Below are positions 43,531-54,200 of a DNA stretch of 64,000 nt, piece by piece. Location: NCBI GenBank assembly GCA_003326195.1, contig LXQE01000148.1:65718-129717 (forward strand), in the 5' to 3' direction. A program made the position numbers and the translations under genes. Source of the DNA: Nostoc punctiforme NIES-2108. GTDB lineage: Bacteria; Cyanobacteriota; Cyanobacteriia; Cyanobacteriales; Nostocaceae. Positions within the stretch are counted from its first letter, which is position 1, and each line of letters starts with the position of its first letter. A model generated the notes under the pieces. It saw nothing but the letters and a program-made list of their open reading frames with translations. It had not been told where the DNA came from and made no database searches.

Positions 43531-46500
43531 CACTATACATAATGATGCTGTAGAAGGCATTGCCATTATTGGAATGGCAGGGCGCTTTCCTGGTGCTAAA
43601 AATATTGACGAATTTTGGCAGAATTTGCAATCTGGTGTAGAGTCAATTTCTATCTTCACAAATGAAGAGATATTATCTGACGGTATAGATTCCGTTACAC
43701 TCAGCGATCGCAATTATGTAAAGTCTAGTGCCATATTAGAAAATATCGATTTATTTGACGCTGCATTTTTTAGTTTTAATGCCAAAGAAGCAGAAGTTAC
43801 TAACCCCCAAAACCGGATTTTTTTAGAGTGTGCTTGGGAAGCATTAGAAAATGCTGGCTATGATTCCAATCGGTATGATAGTCGCATCGGAGTTTACGCC
43901 GGTGCTAGCCTAAATAACTATTATTCATTAGATTTAAACCGCGATCCTATAGGATCGGCGCAATGCTATCAAACATTAATTGGTAATGATAAAGATTTTC
44001 TGACTACCCGTGTTTCTTACAAATTAAATCTCACTGGCCCAAGTATTACAGTACAAACAGCTTGCTCTACCTCATTAGTTGCAACAACACTTGCTTGCCA
44101 AAGTTTGTTGAATTATCAATGTGATATGGCTTTAGCTGGCGGGGTTTCTATCCACATACCCCAGAAAGCAGGTTATTTGCATGAACCGGGAGGCACACTG
44201 TCTCCTGATGGTCATTGTCGTGCTTTTGATGCCAAAGCACAGGGAACAACTATTGGTAATGGTGTAGGAGTTGTTGTCCTCAAACGATTGAGCGATGCTC
44301 TAGCAGATGGTGATTGTATCCATGCTGTAATTAGAGGTTCAGCCATCAATAACGATGGTTCTGGTAAAGTTGGCTACACAGCGCCTAGCGTCAATGGTCA
44401 AGCAGAAGTGATTGCCGAGGCGATGATGCTGGCGGGAGTTGAGCCTGAGACAATCAACTATATTGAAGCTCATGGCACTGGTACAGCTTTAGGCGATCCG
44501 ATTGAGATTGCCGCCCTCTCTCAAGCTTTTTGTCGCAGTACCAACAAAAAAGGCTTCTGTGCCGTCGGTTCAGTGAAAACAAACATTGGTCATCTAGATG
44601 CAGCAGCTGGGATTGCCGGACTGATCAAAACAGTTTTAGCCCTAAAACACAAGCAGATACCAGCAAGCTTGAATTTTGAGCAGCCAAATCCCCAGATAGA
44701 TTTTGCCAACAGCCCCTTTTATATCAATGCAAAGCTAGCAGAATGGAAAACAGGAAGTACTCCTCGTCGTGCTGGTGTGAGTTCCTTGGGTATAGGTGGG
44801 ACTAATGCTCATGTCATTCTAGAAGAAGCACCAGTACAAGTCAAAAGTCAAAAGTCAAAAGGCAAAAGTAAATATTTGCTGTGTCTATCGGCTAAAACTA
44901 GCTCTGCCTTGGAGACAGCAACAGTAAATTTGGCTAATTATCTCAAAGCGCATCCCAATGTGAACTTAGCGGATGTTGCCTATACCCTGCAAGTGGGGCG
45001 TGCTGAGTTCAATCATCGTCGCGTGCTGGTGTGCCAAGATATCGAGGATGCAGTCTTACAAGATCCAGAAAGAGTTTTCACTCGCTTAGTTGAAAGTGGC
45101 GTTCACGTTGGCGCAGCCTCTCGTAGAGAAGTGACTCCGCAGGAGTATCGCCCCATTGTCTTCATGTTTCCTGGACAAGGCGCTCAATACGTAGATATGG
45201 GTAAAGAACTTTACCAAACTGAGCCGATTTTTCAACAACAGGTTGATTTATGTTGTAAATTGCTGCAACCCCATCTTGGGTTGGATTTGCAATCGCTGAT
45301 TTATCCCAACGAGTCTGAGTCAAAAGCCGCAGCAGAAAGACTGCAAACAACTGATATTACTCAGCCGGCATTATTTGTCATAGAATATGCTCTGGCTAAA
45401 TTATGGATGTCCTGGGGCATTTCTCCCCAAATGATGATTGGTCATAGCATAGGAGAATATGTAGCAGCTTGCCTTGCTGGTGTATTTTCCCTGGAAGATG
45501 CTTTGGCAATAGTAGCTATCCGTGGACGACTGATGCAACAACTTCCAGGTGGTGCTATGCTTTCGGTTTCACAAACAGAAGCAGAGATTAAAACTTTACT
45601 AAATGAAAATTTATCTTTAGCCGCCAGCAATGCTCCTGGTTTGTGCGTAGTTTCAGGAACCCATAATGCTGTAGATACGATTCATGAGCAACTTACAGCA
45701 TTAGGTGTAGAGTGTCGCCGTTTGCATACTTCCCACGCCTTTCATTCTGCGATGATGGAACCGATCGTTGAGCCATTCATCAAAGAAGTTAAAAAAGTCA
45801 AACTAAATCCGCCGCAGATTCCTTTTATCTCTAACGTCACAGGAGCCTGGATAACAGCAGAGGAAGCCACAGATCCCGATTACTGGGCAAGACATTTACG
45901 CCAAACAGTACAGTTTGCAGCAGGCATCTCTGCATTGCAGCAAGAGGCAAATTGCATCATGCTAGAAGTGGGGCCAGGAAGCAGCTTGTGTACTTTTGTT
46001 AAAAAGCATTCAGATACTCCAGCACTTTGTTCATTACGACATCCTCAAGAAAAACAGTCAGATAGAGCATTTTTACTGAACACACTAGGCAAACTCTGGT
46101 TATATGGAGTACAGCCAAATTGGTCAGAATTTTACGCCCACGAACACCGTCATCGTCTCCCACTACCAACATATCCCTTTGAGCGGCAGAGTTACTGGAT
46201 TGAAGACTATAAACACAGACAGGATAACAGTGCTAAACCTGTTTCATTTGGCAAAAAGCCAGATATTGCCGATTGGTTCTACTTACCTTTGTGGAAACAA
46301 TCTGTACCTACTGTATTGTTGAACCAGAAGAAATTGGTAACTCAGAAGTCTTGCACTCTTGTATTTCTCGATGAGTGCGGCTTGGCAGAAGAACTAGTAA
46401 AACGACTTCAGCTTGATGGTCAGGATGTAATTATAGTGAAGGTGGGGTTAAAGTTTATTAAGTTGAATGAGCGTGCATATAGCCTTAATCCTAGACAACG

Positions 46501-48211
46501 TGATGACTATGATGCCCTGCTCAATGAACTAGTAGCACAAGACAAGATCCCAAAAACGATTGTTCATTTATGGAGTGTGACTTCTGTTAGTCAGATTGAA
46601 TCTGGACTCGCAGGAGTTGATAAAGTGCAAGAAAAAGGTTTTTATAGTCTGTTGTTTTTAGCTCAAGCACTTGGAAAACAGCGGATCGTAGATGAGCTTC
46701 AAATAACGGTCATTTCCAACAATATACACTCAATCATTGGAGAAGAAGCACTATGCCCAGAAAAGGCGACTGTGCTGGGAGCTGTTAAGATCGTTCCCCA
46801 AGAATATCCAAATATCAGCTGTCGTAGCATTGATGTTGTGATTCCAAGGGAAGTAAGTTGGCAACAGGAGAAACTTGTAAATCAGCTGGTAAATGAGCTA
46901 CAAATACAATCCTCCGATATAGTTGTTGCCTACCGTGGTTTTCATCGCTGGGTGCAAACCTTTGAAGCAGTCCGATTGGAAGAAGCAGAGGGAGAAACAT
47001 CGCGATTAAGGGAAAGAGGAGTGTATTTAATCACAGGTGGACTCGGAGGCATTGGACTTGCTCTAGCCTCACACCTAGCGCAGGCGGTACGGGCCAAACT
47101 AGTTTTGATCGGGCGTTCAGCTTTTCCTCCTAGACAAGAGTGGGAACAATGGCTAGCTACTAACGATCGCCAAGATAATATCAGTCGTAAAATTTTGAAA
47201 GTAAAGGAACTTGAAGAACTAGGTGCAGAAGTTTTAGTACTGAACGCTGATGTAGCTAACCTGGAACAGATGCAAGAAGCGATCGCAAAAGTCCAGAAAC
47301 AGTTTGGCCAAATCAATGGTGTTCTTCATTGTGCAGGAATTGCTGATTACGCGGGTGTGATTTCTCGAAGAACGCGAGAGATGACAGAAAATATTATGGC
47401 CCCTAAAGTCAAGGGTACACTAGTATTAGATAGCCTTTTGAAAGATGTTAAGTTAGATTTTTTAATTCTTTGTTCATCTCTTAGTTCAATTATTTATAGA
47501 AAGAAATTTAGTGAAGTTGGCTATTGTGCTGCCAATGAGTTTCTTGACGCTTTTGCTTATCATAAAACCAATCGAGATCGTACATTCACAGTTTCTATTA
47601 ACTGGACTGACTGGCAAGATGTTGGGATGTCAGTAGAGGCGGTGAAGCGATTAGCTAATAAACAAGATATTTCTGATGCTGAATCCCTATTAATAGATGC
47701 TTTATTGCCTTCAGAAGGGATAAAAGTTTTTAAACATATTCTCAACAGCAGAGTCCCTAGAGTTGCAGTATCAACTGAAGATTTGACAACTGTGATTGAG
47801 CGCGATCGCAATTTTAATCCCCAAGCTCTTTTGGAATCTTTAGGCAAGAATAACCAGTCGAAATCGGTACATCAACGGCCTCAGTTGAGTAATGCCTATT
47901 TTGCTCCGAGAAATAAGACTGAGCAAACAATTGCAGATGTTTGGCAAAAACTACTTGGTATTGACTTAGTAGGTATCCACGATAACTTTTTTGAACTCGG
48001 TGGCGACTCTCTAGTAGGCGTTCAAGTTATTTCACAATTAAGTAAAGAATTACATATAGAAATTCCTGTAGTCAGTCTTTATGAAAGTCCAACAGTCAGT
48101 TCTTTGAGCAAAGCTTTAAATATGGAACAGGCTGACAAACCTATGGAAGAAAGGAGCGGACGGGGACAAAGACGAAGAGAGAAAAGAATGCAACAGAAGA
48201 GCGCTCTATAA
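43523..48211 (+). CDS. Type I PKS, KS-AT-KR-ACP
   Basis: 1,562 residues. KS (about 10-435) active Cys181 in TACSTS, His in HGTGT and NIGHLD; AT (about 545-860) Ser642 in GHSIGEY, HAFHS motif (malonyl-type); KR with TGGLGGIG near 1166, LVLIGRSAF, and catalytic Tyr about 1334 in GYCAAN; ACP (GGDSL near 1492). KR looks active, so a beta-hydroxy unit is expected. Between KS and AT, 45098-45150 adds VGVHVGAAS-like residues from a dispersed repeat (HVGAASRREVTPQEY), making this linker about 15 residues longer than in the sister PKSs. The C-terminus is a basic docking-type tail. Confidence 0.92.
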   Translation: MISTIHNDAVEGIAIIGMAGRFPGAKNIDEFWQNLQSGVESISIFTNEEILSDGIDSVTLSDRNYVKSSAILENIDLFDAAFFSFNAKEAEVTNPQNRIFLECAWEALENAGYDSNRYDSRIGVYAGASLNNYYSLDLNRDPIGSAQCYQTLIGNDKDFLTTRVSYKLNLTGPSITVQTACSTSLVATTLACQSLLNYQCDMALAGGVSIHIPQKAGYLHEPGGTLSPDGHCRAFDAKAQGTTIGNGVGVVVLKRLSDALADGDCIHAVIRGSAINNDGSGKVGYTAPSVNGQAEVIAEAMMLAGVEPETINYIEAHGTGTALGDPIEIAALSQAFCRSTNKKGFCAVGSVKTNIGHLDAAAGIAGLIKTVLALKHKQIPASLNFEQPNPQIDFANSPFYINAKLAEWKTGSTPRRAGVSSLGIGGTNAHVILEEAPVQVKSQKSKGKSKYLLCLSAKTSSALETATVNLANYLKAHPNVNLADVAYTLQVGRAEFNHRRVLVCQDIEDAVLQDPERVFTRLVESGVHVGAASRREVTPQEYRPIVFMFPGQGAQYVDMGKELYQTEPIFQQQVDLCCKLLQPHLGLDLQSLIYPNESESKAAAERLQTTDITQPALFVIEYALAKLWMSWGISPQMMIGHSIGEYVAACLAGVFSLEDALAIVAIRGRLMQQLPGGAMLSVSQTEAEIKTLLNENLSLAASNAPGLCVVSGTHNAVDTIHEQLTALGVECRRLHTSHAFHSAMMEPIVEPFIKEVKKVKLNPPQIPFISNVTGAWITAEEATDPDYWARHLRQTVQFAAGISALQQEANCIMLEVGPGSSLCTFVKKHSDTPALCSLRHPQEKQSDRAFLLNTLGKLWLYGVQPNWSEFYAHEHRHRLPLPTYPFERQSYWIEDYKHRQDNSAKPVSFGKKPDIADWFYLPLWKQSVPTVLLNQKKLVTQKSCTLVFLDECGLAEELVKRLQLDGQDVIIVKVGLKFIKLNERAYSLNPRQRDDYDALLNELVAQDKIPKTIVHLWSVTSVSQIESGLAGVDKVQEKGFYSLLFLAQALGKQRIVDELQITVISNNIHSIIGEEALCPEKATVLGAVKIVPQEYPNISCRSIDVVIPREVSWQQEKLVNQLVNELQIQSSDIVVAYRGFHRWVQTFEAVRLEEAEGETSRLRERGVYLITGGLGGIGLALASHLAQAVRAKLVLIGRSAFPPRQEWEQWLATNDRQDNISRKILKVKELEELGAEVLVLNADVANLEQMQEAIAKVQKQFGQINGVLHCAGIADYAGVISRRTREMTENIMAPKVKGTLVLDSLLKDVKLDFLILCSSLSSIIYRKKFSEVGYCAANEFLDAFAYHKTNRDRTFTVSINWTDWQDVGMSVEAVKRLANKQDISDAESLLIDALLPSEGIKVFKHILNSRVPRVAVSTEDLTTVIERDRNFNPQALLESLGKNNQSKSVHQRPQLSNAYFAPRNKTEQTIADVWQKLLGIDLVGIHDNFFELGGDSLVGVQVISQLSKELHIEIPVVSLYESPTVSSLSKALNMEQADKPMEERSGRGQRRREKRMQQKSAL
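45098..45150. repeat. Dispersed repeat fragment inside a PKS gene
   Basis: GGCGCAGCCTCTCGTAGAGA, AGTGACTCCGCAGGAGTATC. Its reverse complement resembles the 38030-38090 and 8819 copies (ATACTCCTGCGGAG, GAGAGGCTGCGCCAACGTG). In frame between KS and AT. Confidence 0.55.
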
Positions 48212-48233
48212 AAAATTAATAAAAGAGGTACTA

Positions 48234-51200
48234 ATGAAAATCGATGAAACATTTTCTAATTTAGCGGGTTTAGATATAGCTATAGTGGGTATGGCAGGTC
48301 AGTTTCCAGGTGCAAAAAATATTGATCGGTTTTGGCAAAATTTGCAGGACGGCGTAGAATCAATTTCATTTCTTTCTGAGAGTGATTTAGTATCTTCAAA
48401 TATCGATCCTGCCTTGTTAAATAATCCTAATTATGTTAAAGCCGCATCTATACTGGAAAACGTAGAGGAGTTTGACGCGTCATTTTTTGGTTTTGAACCT
48501 AAAGAAGCTGAAGTTATAGATCCCCAATATCGTCTCTTTTTGGAGTGTGCTTGGGAAGCAATTGAAAACGCTGGCTACGATCCTGAAACCTATAAGGGTT
48601 TGATTGGGGTTTACGCCGGGGCAAATATGAATACCTATCTATTAGAAAACCTTTATCCAAACCGCGATACTATAAATCCTGTAGATGGAGCTTTACAACC
48701 TCTACATGGCAGCGGTCAAGCTTTTCTAACCACAAGTGTATCTTATAAATTAAACCTTAAAGGGCCTAGTATTACTCTCCAAACCTTCTGTTCTACATCA
48801 TTGGTTGCAGTTCACTTAGCCTGCCAAAGTTTGTTGAATGAAGAATGTGATATGGCTTTGGCTGGTGGTGTTTCAATTAAAGTTCCACAAAAAGCTGGCT
48901 ATTTATATCAACAAGGAGGGATGTTGTCTCCCGATGGGCACTGTCGAGCCTTTGATGCTAAAGCACAGGGAACTGTTTTCGGCAGTGGCGCTGGAATTGT
49001 TGTATTAAAAAGATTAGAGGATGCTCTTGTTGATGGAGATTGCATTCATGCAGTCATCAAAGGTTCAGCAGTCAATAACGATGGCTCTTTGAAAGTAAAT
49101 TTCACTGCCCCTAGTGTAGAAGGTCAGGCGGAGGTAATCGTAGAAACCCTGAGAAATGCTGGAGTAGATGCCGAGGATATAACCTATATAGAAACTCATG
49201 GAACCGGAACGGCTATGGGCGATCTCATTGAAATCGCTGCACTCAAAAAAGCTTTTCATACTACTACCCAGAAGAAGGGTTTCTGTGCGATCGGTTCAGT
49301 GAAAACTAATATTGGTCATCTAGATGCCGCAGCCGGTGTAACAAGTCTGATCAAAACTACCTTAGCGCTCAAACACAAGCTGCTCCCACCTAGTCTACAT
49401 TTTGAACAAGCCAATCCCCAAATCGATTTCAACAACAGCCCCTTCTACGTCAATACCAAAGTTTCTGAATGGAAGGGAGATCGCGCACCTCGTCTGACTG
49501 GGGTCAATTCCTCGGGTTATGGTGGAACCAATGCCTTTGTCATTCTCGAAGAAGCTCCGCCGATCGAACATTCGGAAGAATCGAGACCCTGGCAATTGTT
49601 GGTACTCTCCGCCAAAACCATCTCTGCACTTGAAATTGCCACTGCAAATCTAATCGCGTACTTAAAGCAGCATTCAAATGTTAACCTAGCTAATGTTGCT
49701 TATACACTTCAGGTTGGTCGCAGGGCTTTCAACCATCGCCGGATAGTAATCTGCCATGACACTAATGATGCGATCGCTACTTTAGAAACACAAGATCCGA
49801 AACGGGTTTTTCAGGTCTACCAAGATCGCCTAGATCGTCCCGTCGTGTTTATGTTTCCAGGGCAAGGAGTACAGTCCGTAAATATGGCGCTGGATCTCTA
49901 CCAGACAGAGCCAACTTTTCGGAAGCAGGTAGATATCTGCTCAGAGTTTCTCCAACCACATCTAGGGCTTGACCTGCGACATGTACTCTACCCCAACACA
50001 GAAAAGACTCAAGAAGCCGCGCAACAACTGAAACAGACAGCAATTGCTCAACCAGCGCTCTTTGTTATCGAGTACGCCCTAGCAAATTTGTGGATGAAGT
50101 GGGGAATACATCCCCAAGCTTTGATTGGTGAAAGCCTTGGGGAATATGTCGCTGCGTGTCTGGCAGGAGTATTTTCATTAGAAGATGCTTTAACTTTAGT
50201 AGCTGCGCGGGGACAACTCATGCAGCAAGTGCCTGAAGGTGCAATGCTTGCTATTCCACTTTCAGAAAAAGAAGTTCAACCCCTGCTAGGCAAAACACTA
50301 TCTCTAGCTGAGATTAAGGAATCATCTCTTTGCATAGTTTCAGGTTTCATAGATGCTGTAGAGGTATTACAGAAGCAGCTAGCTTCTCAAGGTGTCGAGT
50401 GTATGCGTCTGCATACCTCCCATGCCTTTCATTCTGTGATGATGGATGCCATCTTAGAGCCATTCACAGAGGAAGTTAAAAAAATCAAACTGAATCCTGC
50501 CAAAATTCCTTTTGTATCCAATGTTACTGGAGCTTGGATTACAGAAGCGGAGGTGACAGATCCAAACTATTGGGTGAAGCATCTGCGGCAAACAGTTCGC
50601 CTTGCTCAGAGTATGCAAGAATTGTTGAAAGAACCAGAGCGCATTTTGCTAGAGGTTGGCCCTGGGCAGACTTTGAGTGCATTCGCCCGTCGTCATTCTG
50701 ATAAAGAAGCCCAGCAAATTGTATTAACTTCCTTGGGCTATGCACAAGAAAGTCAGTCAGATGTAGCATTCTTGTTAAATACATTGGGTCAGCTATGGCT
50801 GGCTGGAGTACAAGTAGATTGGTCAGGATTCTATATCCATGAGCGCCGTCATCGGATGCCTTTACCTACTTATCCTTTTGAGCGTCAACGTTACTGGATT
50901 GAACCCAAAATACAGGTAAACGCTCTCAAGACGGGTGAAAAAAAATTGCCTGCAACCTCTCTACTAGGTAAAAAGCCGGACATTGCCGACTGGTTTTATG
51001 TCCCATCTTGGAAACGCTCTCTGCTGGTTGCCCCTCAACTAAGTCAAAAGTCGGTTTTGTCTTGCACTCTTGTATTTATTGATGAGTGCGGTTTGGGTTC
51101 CGAGTTGTTAAAACGACTCGAACTTGAGGGTCAAGATGTGATTACGGTGAAGATTGGGTCAGCGTTTACAAAGTCGAGCGATCGCGCATATATCCTTAAT

Positions 51201-54200
51201 CCTCGACAACGTGATGATTATGATGCCTTGTTCAATGAACTTCTAGCACAAAATAAACGCCCCAAAACGATTGTTCATTTATGGAGTATTACACCACACA
51301 GTTACGCAGAATTAAGACTTGAGGAAGTTGACAAAATTCAGGAAAATGGATTTTACAGTCTGCTGTTTTTAGCCCAAGCACTTAGTAAACACCATACTAC
51401 AGATGAATATCAAATCGCGGTTGTCTCCAACGATATGCAGGAAGTTGTGGGGGAAAAATTGCTGTGCCCAGAAAAGGCGACTTTACTCGGACTCGTTAGG
51501 GTGATTGCGGAAGAATACTCAAACATTATTTGTCGTAGCATTGATGTTGTTATTCCCCAATTGGGAGTTAAGAGTGAGCCGAAACTTTTGGAGCAGTTGC
51601 TCTGCGAGCTACAAACCCTAAGTTCTGAGAAGGTTATTGCTTACCGTGGAAATCATCGTTGGGTGCAAACTTTTGAGCCAATTCGATTGGAGAAAGCTAC
51701 CCAAGGAATATCAAGGTTAAAAAAAGGAGGCGTTTATCTCATTACAGGTGGATTAGAAGGCATTGGTCTTGTCCTAGCCCAACATTTAGCACAGACTGTA
51801 CAAGCCAAGCTGATCCTGACAGAAGGTTTAGCTTTTCCTTTACCAGAAGAATGGGAACAATGGCTAGCTACTCACGATGAGCATGATAATACAAGCCGCC
51901 AGATTTGGGAAATCCAGAAACTTAAACAGCTAGGTGCAGAAGTTTTGGTAGTCAGCGCCGATGTCGCCAATCTTGAACAGATGCAACAAGCGATCGCGTT
52001 AGCCCAAGAGCGATTTGGCCAGATTAATGGTGCGATCCATGCAGCCGAGGTTTCTGCTAGCGGCGTGATTTTGCAAAAAATGCCAGAAATGGTATCTAAA
52101 GTAAAAGGCACATTAATTCTCAATAAAATTCTCAAGGATATTCCACTAGATTTCTTTGTTCTGTGTTCATCAATCACTTCCATTGCAAGTAAGTTTGGAC
52201 AAGTAGATAATGCTGCTGCTAATGCTTTTCTTGATGCTTTTGCTCGTCATAAAAGCGACCGAGATGGCACATTTACCGTATCTATTAATTGGGATTATTG
52301 GCAAAAACTGGGGACGGTAACAGAGGCGATGAAGCAATCAACACCAACTCTGGATATTTCCCCATCTCAATTAAAAGAAGTGTCTCACCCTTTATTCGAT
52401 CAATGTATAGTTGAAGGGAAACAGCAAGAGATATACATCAGCAAATTTAGCGTCATCAAACACTGGGTTTTAGATGAACACAGGGCTATGGGTAAGGCGA
52501 CACTTCCGGGAACAGCTTACTTGGAAATGGCTTTAGCTGCTTTTGAAACCCATGCTAAGAACGGAACGATTGAAATTCGGGAAGTATTTTTCTTAACCCA
52601 CTTGGTAATAGAAGATGATGAGGAAAAAGAAGTTCGTACAGTCCTGAATAAGAAAGGAGAGGGCTTTGAATTTTTGGTAATAAGCCAATCAAACTCAGAG
52701 TCCAAACAGTGGATCGAACATGCCAAGGGCGAAATAGCCTGTATAATAGCAGAATCATCAGCAAAAAAAGAACTCAGAGAAATTGAGGCAAGATGTAATC
52801 AAAAGGAAATAATTATTCCAGAAGGAGAACATAAGCTTCAAACAGGATTTATAGAGTTTGGTTCTAGATGGAATAACTTGAAACAGGCAAAATTAGGAAC
52901 AGATCAGGGGTTGATTGTTCTGGAACTACCCGAAGTATTTGCCACCGATATTAATTCATATAAATTACATCCTGCTTTATTGGATAATGCCACGGGTTTT
53001 CTAAGTATTGAAAACGATGGGGTTTACTTACCGTTTTCCTATAAAAGTCTGAAAATAAAAAAATCTTTGCCAAGCAAAGTATATAGCCACATCAGATATA
53101 CAGAAAATAATCAGTTCAGAGAAAGAACTTTAAAATTTAACATCACCATCATGGACGACCAGGGAAACGAACTGGTTGAGATTGAAGAATTCATCATGAG
53201 GAAAGTAGATATTGGCACAATTACTGCTGAACAGTCTGACGATAAACCTCAAAAAATTTCTTCCGTTTCTGGAAGCGAAAACTTCTCTTTAGAGATTGCT
53301 TCCCCTGGCATCTTAGATACCCTGACTTTTCGACCTAGTACACGCCAAAAGCCAGGTCTGGGTGAGGTAGAAATTGAGGTCTGCGCGGCTAGCCTCAACT
53401 TCAAGGAAGTGCTTATAGCGTTGGGGTTGCTTCCTGTTCCACCCAATGTTCGTATCAACTTCGGTAGAGAATGTTCTGGAAAAATAGTCGCTCTGGGAGA
53501 AGGCGTTAAGGGTTTTGAGGTAGGAGATGAAGTTATGGCGTTTGGCGATTCCTGCTTTAACCAATTCACAACGACTTCTGCTTCTTTGGTGGCACTAAAA
53601 CCAGAACATCTTAGTTTAGAAGAGGCAGCAACAATTCCCGTTGCCTTTATTACGGCTTACTATGCCTTGATAAAATTAGCTAGGCTTCGTCAGGGTGAAC
53701 GTGTTCTCATTCATGCTGCTGCCGGTGGTGTTGGGATGGCTGCCGTGCAAATAGCCCAGTGGGCAGGAGCCAAAATCTTCGCCACAGCAGGCAACCCGGA
53801 AAAACGAGCATTTCTGCATTCGTTAGGTATTGAATATGTCATGGATTCCAGGTCTTTGGCTTTTGCCGATGAAGTGATGAAATATACTGACGGTAAAGGT
53901 GTGGACGTGGTTTTGAATTCTCTATCAGGAGAATTCATGACTAAAAGCCTTTCGCTTCTAGCACCCTATGGACGTTTTCTAGAACTCGGCAAACGGGATA
54001 TCCTCAATAATAGCCAATTAGGTCTACGACCTTTTGAGAAATGCTTATCGTTCTTTGCTACAGATGTAGGAAATGATCTCCCTGACTTCATTTCTACGTG
54101 GCACGAAGTAGTGCAACACTTTAAAGATGGTAATTTTAATTCCCTTCCTTATCAGATATTTCCAATTACAGAAGTAGCTCGTGCCTTTGAATACATGGCT

